A stretch of DNA of 8,188 nucleotides from assembly GCA_013696695.1 (NCBI GenBank), contig JACCYD010001220.1, positions 1 through 8,188 on the forward strand, given 5' to 3'. Under the pieces are notes generated by a model. It was not told the origin of the DNA. It ran no database searches and worked only from the letters and a program-made list of their open reading frames with translations. Shown here in pieces: positions 1-6,278 of the stretch. Positions within the stretch are counted from its first letter, which is position 1. Each line of letters begins with the position of its first letter. The stretch is from Deltaproteobacteria bacterium (GTDB lineage: Bacteria > Myxococcota_A > Polyangia > Haliangiales > Haliangiaceae). Position numbers and translations under genes: made by a program.

Positions 1-309
1 CCAGCCCTCGAAATGGCCAGGTGGGAACACCGTGTCGTGATGGCCGACCAAGAGGATCGCCGGCCCGGGCGCGGCGGTCTTCCACACCAGGTGCTCGCCG
101 AAGCCCGCGGCGGGGATGCGGGTACACGTCAGTCCGGGCAGCGCGAACGCCTCGCGCAACAGGCCCCCGACCTGATCCACTCCCTCGATGTTCGCGGTGA
201 AGCTGTTGATCTCGACCCAGCGGCGCGTCAGGGCGAGCATCTCGGACTCGCGCGCGCGAACCAGGGCGAGAATACGGGCGAGTGATTCGTCGAGGTCGGG
301 TTTTTTCAT
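1..309 (-). CDS. M20 family zinc peptidase, N-terminal part (runs off left edge)
   Basis: Only the first 103 residues lie in the window; the frame stays open to base 1. The product begins MKKPDLDESL with ATG at 309-307. It carries VGHHDTVFPPG at residues 88-98, the first metal-binding motif of M20 peptidases (HxDTV; H90 is the expected zinc ligand and D92 the acidic partner). The preceding helix with WVEINSFTANIEG (31-43) matches the N-terminal helix of glutamate carboxypeptidase-like M20 enzymes. These cytoplasmic or secreted enzymes hydrolyse C-terminal amino acids or N-acyl amino acids; the substrate cannot be set from this fragment. No signal peptide is visible. An AGGGA about 12 bases upstream could be a distant ribosome site. 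The gene diverges from argC across 43 bases. Acetylornithine deacetylase (ArgE) belongs to the same superfamily, so a role in arginine synthesis is possible, but the HDTVFP form looks more like carboxypeptidase G2 relatives. Confidence 0.85.
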   Translation of the reverse strand, partial: MKKPDLDESLARILALVRARESEMLALTRRWVEINSFTANIEGVDQVGGLLREAFALPGLTCTRIPAAGFGEHLVWKTAAPGPAILLVGHHDTVFPPGHFEGW

Positions 310-352
310 CGGTCGATCACATCCCTGGCGGGCGCGTGGCATCTTCCACGCG

Positions 353-1408
353 ATGGCAAAGCGATTCAAGGCAGCAATCATCGGCGGTAGCGGTTACGGC
401 GGCGCGGAGATGGCGCGGCGCCTCCTCATGCACCCCGATGTCGAGCTGGTACGCGTGGCGTCGATCGATCACGTCGGCGAGCCGCTCGGTGCGGTGCATC
501 CGAATCTCGATGGCGCGACGGAGCTCGCATTCGAGGACCTGACGCCCGCGCAGGCCGTTGAAGGCTGCGATGTCGCGTTGCTCGCGCTCCCTCACAAGGT
601 GACGGCGGCGAAGGTGCCGGAGCTGATCCGCGCCGGCGTCAAGATCGTCGACATGTCCGGCGACTTCCGCCTGCGCGATGCGGCGGTGTACGAGAAGTTT
701 TACGGTGCCGCGCATCCTCATCCCGAGCTGCTCGGCACGTTCGTCTACGGCCTCCCCGAGCTCAATCGCAAGGCGATCGAGAAGTCGAGCTACGTCGCGT
801 CACCCGGCTGCTTCGCGACGACGATCGAGCTCGCGCTGTTGCCGCTCGCGCGCGCCGGCATGCTCGATGGCGTGGTCGTCCACGTGCAGGCCATCACCGG
901 CTCGTCGGGCTCCGGCATCGCGCCGCAGGCCGGCACGCACCACCCGAGCCGCGCCGGGAATCTCAAGACCTACAAGCCACTCGAGCATCAGCACGTCCCC
1001 GAGATCGTGCAGACGCTCCACGATGCGGGCGCCAAGGGCATCGAGCTGCGGTTCGTGCCGGTGTCGGCACCGCTGACGCGCGGCATCTTCGCGACCTGCT
1101 TCCTCGAGATGCCGGCAGAGGTGGATGCGAAGCGACTCGCCGGGCTGTTCGACGAGGCCTACGTGCGCGAGCCGTTCGTGCGCCGCCCGCTCAAGCGTCT
1201 CCCCGAGGTCGTCGCAGTCGCGGGGAGCAATCACGTCGAGGTCGGGTTCGCCGTCGGCGCGGTCCATAAGGACAGGCGGACGATCACGTGCTTCTCCGCG
1301 CTCGATAACCTGATCAAGGGCGGCGCCGGCCAGGCGATCCAGAACATGAACATCCTCCTCGGCTGCGACGAACGCGCGTCCCTCGAAGACGTCGGGAACT
1401 GGCCGTGA
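353..1408 (+). CDS. argC: N-acetyl-gamma-glutamyl-phosphate reductase ArgC
   Basis: A 351-residue cytoplasmic enzyme that reduces N-acetylglutamyl phosphate to N-acetylglutamate semialdehyde with NADPH, the third step of arginine biosynthesis. The N-terminal Rossmann fold opens with AAIIGGSGYGGAE (residues about 7-19), the dinucleotide-binding glycine loop. The catalytic cysteine is C153 in SPGCFATT. The downstream stretch THHPSRAGNLKTYKPLEHQH contains the basic and histidine residues of the substrate loop, and the C-terminal NLIKGGAGQAIQNMN is a family hallmark. Length is normal for ArgC (about 310-350). The ATG at 353 is chosen because homology starts at once. The frame is open further upstream (to an ATG at 188), but that extension is arginine-rich, lacks family character and would overlap the divergent peptidase gene. 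The ribosome site is weak. The stop overlaps the argB start (GTGA), so the two are probably co-translated. LysY of the LysW-dependent lysine pathway is the alternative; the neighbouring kinase argues for arginine. Confidence 0.95.
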   Translation: MAKRFKAAIIGGSGYGGAEMARRLLMHPDVELVRVASIDHVGEPLGAVHPNLDGATELAFEDLTPAQAVEGCDVALLALPHKVTAAKVPELIRAGVKIVDMSGDFRLRDAAVYEKFYGAAHPHPELLGTFVYGLPELNRKAIEKSSYVASPGCFATTIELALLPLARAGMLDGVVVHVQAITGSSGSGIAPQAGTHHPSRAGNLKTYKPLEHQHVPEIVQTLHDAGAKGIELRFVPVSAPLTRGIFATCFLEMPAEVDAKRLAGLFDEAYVREPFVRRPLKRLPEVVAVAGSNHVEVGFAVGAVHKDRRTITCFSALDNLIKGGAGQAIQNMNILLGCDERASLEDVGNWP

Positions 1409-2217
1409 ACACGATCGTCGTCAAGATCGGCGGCGAGGTCGTCGGCTCCGGCGAAGCCGCGCTGCTCGGGGCGGATCTGCGCGAGCTCGCCGGCGACCAT
1501 CGCATCGCGATCGTCCACGGCGGCGGGCCGCAGGCCACCGAGCTCCAGAAGAAGCTGGGCCTGACCACGACGCAGATCGCCGGCCGTCGCGTCACGGATG
1601 CCGCCACGCTCGACGTCATGAAGATGGCGATCGCCGGCAAGCTCAACGTCGATCTGTGCGCGACGTTGCTCGCCGCGGGCCTGGCGCCGGTCGGGTTGCA
1701 CGGCGCGTCGGGTCACGTGGTCAAGGCGGTGCGCCGCCCGCCGAAGCCCTACCCGCCCACCGCGCCGGATCCCGTCGACCTCGGCTTCGTCGGCGACGTC
1801 ACCGGCTTCAACCTCGCGCTGCTCGAGACCTTATGGGCAGCGAAGTACGTGCCGGTGATCGCGTGTCTCGGCGCCGATGCCCAGGGCGGCGTCTACAACA
1901 TCAACGCCGATCTCGTCGGCAATCAGCTCGCGGCGGCCCTCAAGGCCGAGCGCTTGTTTCTGGTGACGTCGACGCCCGGCGTGCTTCGCGACGTCAACGA
2001 TCCGAGCTCGCGCTTGACGCGGATCACCCGCGCCGAGGCGACCCAAGCGATCACGGACAAGGTCATCACCGGCGGCATGATCGCGAAGCTCGAGGAGGCG
2101 ATGGCGGTGATCGATCAGGGCGTCGGCTCGATCCACATCCTCGGCAAGCTCGCCGCCGGCGACCTCGTGCGTGCGGTCCGGGAGCCGGGCTCGGTCGGCA
2201 CGACGCTGGTCGCGTAA
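1405..2217 (+). CDS. argB: Acetylglutamate kinase ArgB
   Basis: A 270-residue amino acid kinase that phosphorylates N-acetylglutamate with ATP, making the substrate for ArgC. Visible motifs are VVKIGGE at 5-11 (phosphate-binding lysine K7 and glycines), HGGGPQ at 38-43, GRRVTD at 60-65 (the arginine that holds the substrate carboxylate), VYNINADLVGNQLA around 163-176 with D169, and GGMIAKLEEA with K228 near the C-terminus. These are the ordered landmarks of the NAGK fold. Start is GTG at 1405, overlapping the argC TGA; a GGGA seven bases upstream may serve as a ribosome site. The protein begins directly at the first strand, as E. coli ArgB does. It lacks the N-terminal helix that arginine-inhibited hexameric NAGKs carry, so weak or no arginine feedback is inferred. 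GRRVTD argues against the lysine-pathway relative LysZ. The gene ends 13 bases before the convergent ATPase gene; no terminator is visible. Confidence 0.95.
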   Translation: MNTIVVKIGGEVVGSGEAALLGADLRELAGDHRIAIVHGGGPQATELQKKLGLTTTQIAGRRVTDAATLDVMKMAIAGKLNVDLCATLLAAGLAPVGLHGASGHVVKAVRRPPKPYPPTAPDPVDLGFVGDVTGFNLALLETLWAAKYVPVIACLGADAQGGVYNINADLVGNQLAAALKAERLFLVTSTPGVLRDVNDPSSRLTRITRAEATQAITDKVITGGMIAKLEEAMAVIDQGVGSIHILGKLAAGDLVRAVREPGSVGTTLVA

Positions 2218-2230
2218 ACGCCACGGCCCT

Positions 2231-4192
2231 CTACTTCCGATTGCGGCCGAGCACGCGACCCATCGCGCCGTATTCGCTGCGGCTCGCACTCTCGAGCATC
2301 GCCTGGGTGATGATCGTGTCTCGACCCGCCGCCGCGAACGCTGCCGCGAGCACCGCGTTGCGAATGTGCGCGCCCGATAGATCCGGGAACTCCTCGGCAA
2401 GTAGCTTGTGATCGACGTCGTCGGCGACCGGCGCACCGCCATCGAGATACTGGCGCCACAGCTTCGCGCGCTCTTCGTCGTCGGGCGGCCAGAACACGAC
2501 ATGGGCCGCGAGCCGGCGCTTGAACGCGGGATCGATGCTGGCGTCGAGGTTGGTGGTCAACACGGTGACGCCGCCGAACGCTTCGATGCGCTGCAGGAGG
2601 TAGTTGACCTCCATGTTCGCGTTCCGATCGTTCGACGACTTCACCTCGGTGCGCTTGGTGAACAGCGAGTCGGCCTCGTCGAACAGCAGCAGGCAGTTGC
2701 CGTTCGAGGCGGAGTCGAACAGCTTCGACAGATTCTTCTCGGTCTCGCCCATCCACTTCGAGACCACCTGCGAGAGATCGACCTGCTGGAGATCGAGCCC
2801 GAGCTCCCCCGCGATCAGGCCGGCGACCATCGTCTTGCCGGTACCAGGAGGTCCGCTGAACAGGGCCGCCACGCCGGTGGCGCGACCGGCCTTGCTGCCC
2901 ATGCCCCAGCGTTCGTAGACGTGGTGGGCGTGGCGCACGCGAGACACCAGCGCGTCGACCGACTCGCGCGTATCCGGCGACAGCACGAGATCGTCCCAGG
3001 TCTGGCGCACGGTGACGCGCGTCGCGAGCCCGCCCATCTGCTCGAGCGTGCGGTGCTGCATGCCCTTGACGACGTGGTTGAGATCGAGCGCGCCCGTCTT
3101 CGTCAGCAGTCGCGCGGCGTCGAGAGCCTGCGCCATCGCCCCCGGTCCGACGCGATAGCGTTGCGCCAGCTCGTCGAAGTCGGTGTCGTCGAGGACCGTA
3201 CGATCGCCGATCAACGCCGCCCACATCTCGCGGCGAGCTTCGGAGATCGGAATCGGCCACTCGAGGCGCACCAGGCGGCGCGACAGCGGCAACGGCTGAC
3301 CCTGCACCGACGTGGTGACCACGACGTGATGCTCGATTCCCTCGAGGAAACGCACCAGCATCCGCATCCTCGTGCCGTCGTCGCCGGTGAGCTCGTCGAG
3401 GCCCGCGATCACCGGCAGGGCGCCGGTCAATGCGATCTCGCGACGCAGCGCGGTGAGGCCGCGCTCGAGCTGATCGGTGCCGCGCTCTGCGGCTGCGAGA
3501 TCGAGCACCAGCGTGCGTCGCTTCGAGCTCGCCGCGACGGTGGCGGCCGCAGTACGACGCCCCGAGCCGCCGGTGCCTTCGATCACGATGATCGTGGTGT
3601 CGGACTGCGCCAGCATCTCGCCGAGGCGGCGGAGCACGTCGTGTTGCTTCTCGTCGAACAAGGCGGCGGGCGGCACGCCGGCGAACGCCACCCGATCGTC
3701 GAGCGGCATGTCATCCGAATCGGGAGCCATCAGGTACGTGGCCACGCGATCGCTGAGCCGATAGGCGCGCGAGGCCGGTGCGCCATCGCCGCGAGAGATC
3801 AAGACCCCGTCGCGCAGCAGCGGATGCGAGCTGGTGAGCCGCACCGAAAGTGCCGCGGCATTCTTCGCGTCGACTCGTGCGACCACGCAATACGTCGCGA
3901 GCTCGAGGCCGTAGTGCGTCGAGCCGCCCTGCAGCCCGCGCAGATCGATCGTCAGTCGCGGATCGATCGTCGCTGCGGTCACCGCGGCGAGAAAGTCACG
4001 CTCGATGTCGGTCAGGTCGAGCGCAGCCGCGATCGCCGCGAACGGATCGCGGCGCCGCTGACGAAGCGACTCCGCGAGCGCCGCCTCGGCATCGGCGAGT
4101 GCCCCGTTCGGGGTGTTGCCGCGAAACACGGCGGCCGCGTGGGCGAACCGCGCGTGCTCGCGTTCGATGCGCGACAGCAACAACTCGCTCAT
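2231..4192 (-). CDS. AAA+ ATPase with degenerate plus intact module (eCIS-associated type)
   Basis: A 653-residue cytoplasmic protein. Residues 1 to about 190 are helical; IERDFLAAVTAATIDPRL, then SSHPLLRDGVLISRGD and LSDRVATYLM, resemble the N-terminal region of ATPases found with extracellular contractile injection systems. A first ATPase module (about 195-370) has a broken Walker A, GTGGSGRRT at 206-214, with arginine where lysine is needed, but keeps a Walker B-like LDEL (D266, E267). The second module (about 385-640) is complete: Walker A GPPGTGKT at 447-454, Walker B LLLFDEAD with D505 and E506, sensor-1 N548 in TTNLD, and arginines R559 and R560 in FKRRL for the finger. It should hydrolyse ATP to remodel a protein partner. 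It starts with ATG inside an ATGA overlap with the TPR-like gene, behind a good GGAGAG site. eCIS membership is inferred by family resemblance only, because no injection-system structural gene is in the window. Another AAA+ chaperone role is possible. Confidence 0.9.
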   Translation of the reverse strand: MSELLLSRIEREHARFAHAAAVFRGNTPNGALADAEAALAESLRQRRRDPFAAIAAALDLTDIERDFLAAVTAATIDPRLTIDLRGLQGGSTHYGLELATYCVVARVDAKNAAALSVRLTSSHPLLRDGVLISRGDGAPASRAYRLSDRVATYLMAPDSDDMPLDDRVAFAGVPPAALFDEKQHDVLRRLGEMLAQSDTTIIVIEGTGGSGRRTAAATVAASSKRRTLVLDLAAAERGTDQLERGLTALRREIALTGALPVIAGLDELTGDDGTRMRMLVRFLEGIEHHVVVTTSVQGQPLPLSRRLVRLEWPIPISEARREMWAALIGDRTVLDDTDFDELAQRYRVGPGAMAQALDAARLLTKTGALDLNHVVKGMQHRTLEQMGGLATRVTVRQTWDDLVLSPDTRESVDALVSRVRHAHHVYERWGMGSKAGRATGVAALFSGPPGTGKTMVAGLIAGELGLDLQQVDLSQVVSKWMGETEKNLSKLFDSASNGNCLLLFDEADSLFTKRTEVKSSNDRNANMEVNYLLQRIEAFGGVTVLTTNLDASIDPAFKRRLAAHVVFWPPDDEERAKLWRQYLDGGAPVADDVDHKLLAEEFPDLSGAHIRNAVLAAAFAAAGRDTIITQAMLESASRSEYGAMGRVLGRNRK

Positions 4193-4956
4193 TCGGGTGA
4201 CTCTCCGAGGACGCGCTGGAACGCCGGATCGATGCCGAGCGCGATGCCACGTTCGAGGGAACGAGCAGCGTCCTCGTTCCGGCCGGCGGCGGCGAGCACG
4301 GAGGCTTCTGCCACGTGGGCAAGCCCACTCGACGAATTGAGCCGCACGGCGCGAACCGCGAGCTCGGTGGCCGTGTCGAGGTCATCGCTCGCGAGGTGCA
4401 GCAGGGCAGCGAGCGCGTGCACCTCGGGATCGGACGGAAACCACTGCACGCCGATCGAGGCGACGTCGGGCGTGTTGTGCGCGCGGACGATCAGGAGCTC
4501 GGTCCCGAGCATCGCCCACAGCTCGCGACCGGCTTGCCCCTCCTGCAGCGCGAGCGCGACACCTTCGGCGGCATCGCGAATGCGACCGGCGTGCACGAGC
4601 ACGCGGAGGACCGGGCGCCAGTTGGCGAGCGAGTGCGGATCGGCTTCGAGCTGCGCCATCGCCGAGGGCAGATCGATCTCCGAGGCGTCGCGTGCGGCCC
4701 CGAAGGTCTGCTCCGCGGCATCTCGAAGCGGCCCCTTGCCATGCAGCATCAACACGGCGACGACGACCGGATCCCACACACCCGCGCGGTACATCGCAGC
4801 GGCGAGCGCGACGGCCTTCTGTGGATTGCCGGTCTTGTACGCGAGTGCGAGCTCGGCACGCGTGCGTTCCGGCTCCGGCAACTCCGCGAGCGCCGCGGTT
4901 GCCGCCTCGAGCTCGCCCTTGCGAATCTGTTCGAGGACGTCGGCGAGACCTGTCAT
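4189..4956 (-). CDS. Helical-repeat (TPR-like) protein
   Basis: A 255-residue protein made almost entirely of alanine- and leucine-rich helices. Repeat-like helix pairs can be read at about 16-55 (ELEAATAALAELPEPERTRA, then ELALAYKTGNPQKAVALAAA) and 180-245 (EVHALAALLHLASDDLDTAT, then GLAHVAEASVLAAAGRNEDA and ARSLERGIALG). The last part has the A..L..AG...DA.....RA.. spacing of tetratricopeptide repeats. There is no signal peptide or membrane segment, so it should be cytoplasmic. TPR proteins act as adaptors that bind partners; no enzyme activity is expected. It starts at ATG 4956, 35 bases after the stop of the 403-residue gene, and its stop overlaps the ATPase start, so it probably works with the ATPase. 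The ribosome site is a weak AGG inside a possible hairpin. The specific function is unknown; the adaptor role is inference from fold and coupling. Confidence 0.8.
   Translation of the reverse strand: MTGLADVLEQIRKGELEAATAALAELPEPERTRAELALAYKTGNPQKAVALAAAMYRAGVWDPVVVAVLMLHGKGPLRDAAEQTFGAARDASEIDLPSAMAQLEADPHSLANWRPVLRVLVHAGRIRDAAEGVALALQEGQAGRELWAMLGTELLIVRAHNTPDVASIGVQWFPSDPEVHALAALLHLASDDLDTATELAVRAVRLNSSSGLAHVAEASVLAAAGRNEDAARSLERGIALGIDPAFQRVLGESPE
4201..4206 (-). promoter_or_regulatory. Ribosome binding site of the AAA+ ATPase gene
   Basis: Read on the minus strand this is GGAGAG, eight bases before the ATG at 4192. It lies inside the last codons of the TPR-like gene. Together with the ATGA stop/start overlap it supports both the chosen start and translational coupling of the pair. 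It is the clearest Shine-Dalgarno site in the window. Confidence 0.7.
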
Positions 4957-4959
4957 GCC

Positions 4960-4979
4960 GCCAGCCTAAACCGGCTGGC
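4960..4979 (-). promoter_or_regulatory. Hairpin between the 403-residue gene and the TPR-like gene
   Basis: A perfect 7-base inverted repeat (GCCAGCC and GGCTGGC) with a 6-base loop fills most of the 35-base gap between the two genes. In the transcript it starts about 12 bases after the upstream stop. It contains the only AGG that could serve as ribosome site for the ATG at 4956. No T-run follows, so it is not a standard intrinsic terminator. It could dampen translation of the downstream gene or stabilise the upstream message. Chance formation in GC-rich DNA is possible. Confidence 0.35.
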
Positions 4980-4991
4980 CAACCTCGGCTA

Positions 4992-6203
4992 CTACGAGGC
5001 TGACAGGACGTTATCGAGCTTGGCGGGCAGGATGCTGGTGTCGAGAAGATCCTGAGCCGCTTCCATCGTCGAGCTCTTGCCGGTGATCTTCCGCATCGCC
5101 TCGTTGCCGTCGGAGCTGCCCCCGGTGAACGTGGTGCCGGCTTCGTTGCGCCCGAACGACACGTTGTTATCGCCACTGGCGATATCGAGGCTGTCGAGGA
5201 ACCCGTCGTACAGGGTTCCGCTCACCACCACCGGCATCCCGAGGTCTTTGAGCGGCGTGCCCTTGAGACGATCGAGCGCCGACTGCGTGATGCCGGAGAT
5301 CTTGACGCTCGGCCACTTGCTGGAGTTGCCGACGCCCGGACGAGACTGGGTCATCCCGAAGTTGACGTAGACGACGCCCTTCGCGCCGTGGCCCTTGTAG
5401 AAATCCTGCGGGTGGTTGCTGCCGACGCCCTTCTTGCCGAACAGGTCGGTCGCGCCTTCACCAGGACCCTTGTCCTTGTCCTGGCCCATCTGGCCGCGCG
5501 ACATCGCGTTCATCCACTTCGCGAGTGACTCGCGAAACTGAATCTTGCGGGCATTCTCGGCGTTGGCCGTGACTCCCGCCGCGAACTGCTGAGCGCCCTT
5601 GGTCTCCTCGGTGAGGACCTTGCCCTGGTTGGCCTTGTCGGCCTTGAGGACCTTGTCTTCCGCGGCACGGCGCTGCTTGACGATTCCACCGAGTGCAGCG
5701 CCACGCACGGACTCGAGACCCTCCTCTTGCGAAGAGAAGAACTGGGACATCGAGCTGCCGCCCTCCTCGGCGAGCTTGGCGCCGACCTTGCCGACGGCGT
5801 CCTTGAGGCCATCGTCGAGCGCCGTCTGCACGGCGTTGCTGAGCGCGATCGCGCTCGAGCTGACGAGCTTGGCCGTGATCGCTGCGGTGACATAGCCGCT
5901 CGCGAAGCCAAGACCCGCGATCACCAGCGTCTTCATCAGCTCGTCGGTGAGTGACGGCGGATCGCTCTCCTTGAGCGCGTCGGGCACTTCGCGGACGCCG
6001 ATGCCACGCTTGTTGAACAGGACGTTCTGTTCGTCGTGCGCGTTCTGGTACGCATCTCGAAGATCGCGAAGGTCGACGCCTTGGATGTTTTGATCGCCAA
6101 CGCCGGTCGCGGCGTCATCATCCTGTTTGGCTTTGGTGTCGGCCTTGTCGGCGCCTTTACCTTTGCCCTTCGCGGCAGGCTTCTCTTCGTTTTCGTCGCC
6201 CAT
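4992..6203 (-). CDS. Hypothetical 403-residue protein with charged N-terminal tail and hydrophobic segment
   Basis: I do not recognise this protein. Residues 1 to about 35 are a low-complexity tail rich in Lys, Glu, Asp and Ala (KGKGKGADKADTKAKQDDD). A helical part follows (DLRDLRDAYQNAHDEQNVLF, 45-63), then a Gly/Ala-rich hydrophobic stretch at about 91-113 (KTLVIAGLGFASGYVTAAIT) that could be a membrane or amphipathic helix. Residues 120-245 are helical and charged; 250-403 look more beta-rich with many Gly, Ser and Asn. There is no cysteine and no signal peptide. The ATG at 6203 is fixed by an in-frame TAA 12 bases upstream; the ribosome site is poor. The gene ends with tandem TAG stops. 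It is first of the three-gene set ending in the AAA+ ATPase. A flexible tail plus hydrophobic segment would suit a cargo or membrane-acting protein, but that is inference. The 75 bases upstream (6204-6278) hold no promoter I can defend. Confidence 0.8.
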   Translation of the reverse strand: MGDENEEKPAAKGKGKGADKADTKAKQDDDAATGVGDQNIQGVDLRDLRDAYQNAHDEQNVLFNKRGIGVREVPDALKESDPPSLTDELMKTLVIAGLGFASGYVTAAITAKLVSSSAIALSNAVQTALDDGLKDAVGKVGAKLAEEGGSSMSQFFSSQEEGLESVRGAALGGIVKQRRAAEDKVLKADKANQGKVLTEETKGAQQFAAGVTANAENARKIQFRESLAKWMNAMSRGQMGQDKDKGPGEGATDLFGKKGVGSNHPQDFYKGHGAKGVVYVNFGMTQSRPGVGNSSKWPSVKISGITQSALDRLKGTPLKDLGMPVVVSGTLYDGFLDSLDIASGDNNVSFGRNEAGTTFTGGSSDGNEAMRKITGKSSTMEAAQDLLDTSILPAKLDNVLSAS

Positions 6204-6278
6204 TGCGCCATCTTACGGCCACTTGGGGTACGACCTGCCCAGCGACGTGCACGAACGCAACGCTGCGAGATTTCTGGA

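Noticed and set aside
13..285. Plus-strand small open frame at the left edge
   Set aside because: It lies opposite the M20 peptidase fragment, which carries the HxDTV motif; the plus-strand product is low-complexity.
188..352. Longer ArgC with a 55-residue N-terminal extension
   Set aside because: The extension is arginine- and serine-rich without family similarity and overlaps the convincing M20 gene on the other strand. ArgC homology begins at 353.
353..2217. LysY/LysZ pair of the LysW-dependent lysine pathway
   Set aside because: The kinase has the ArgB-type GRRVTD substrate motif and no LysW-like carrier gene is present, so arginine biosynthesis fits better.
2218..2230. Terminator between the convergent argB and ATPase genes
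   Set aside because: The gap is 13 bases and shows no stem followed by a T-run on either strand.
2408..4969. Very long plus-strand open frame (853 codons) opposite the ATPase and TPR-like genes
   Set aside because: It is the antisense shadow of GC-biased codons. The product is Arg/His/Ala-rich with no domain, while the opposite strand has intact AAA+ motifs.
6204..6278. Sigma-70-like promoter ahead of the 403-residue gene
   Set aside because: TAAGAT lies only a few bases from the start codon, and no -35 element at proper spacing can be defended. The CGTGCACG palindrome at 6246-6253 is too short to call an operator.
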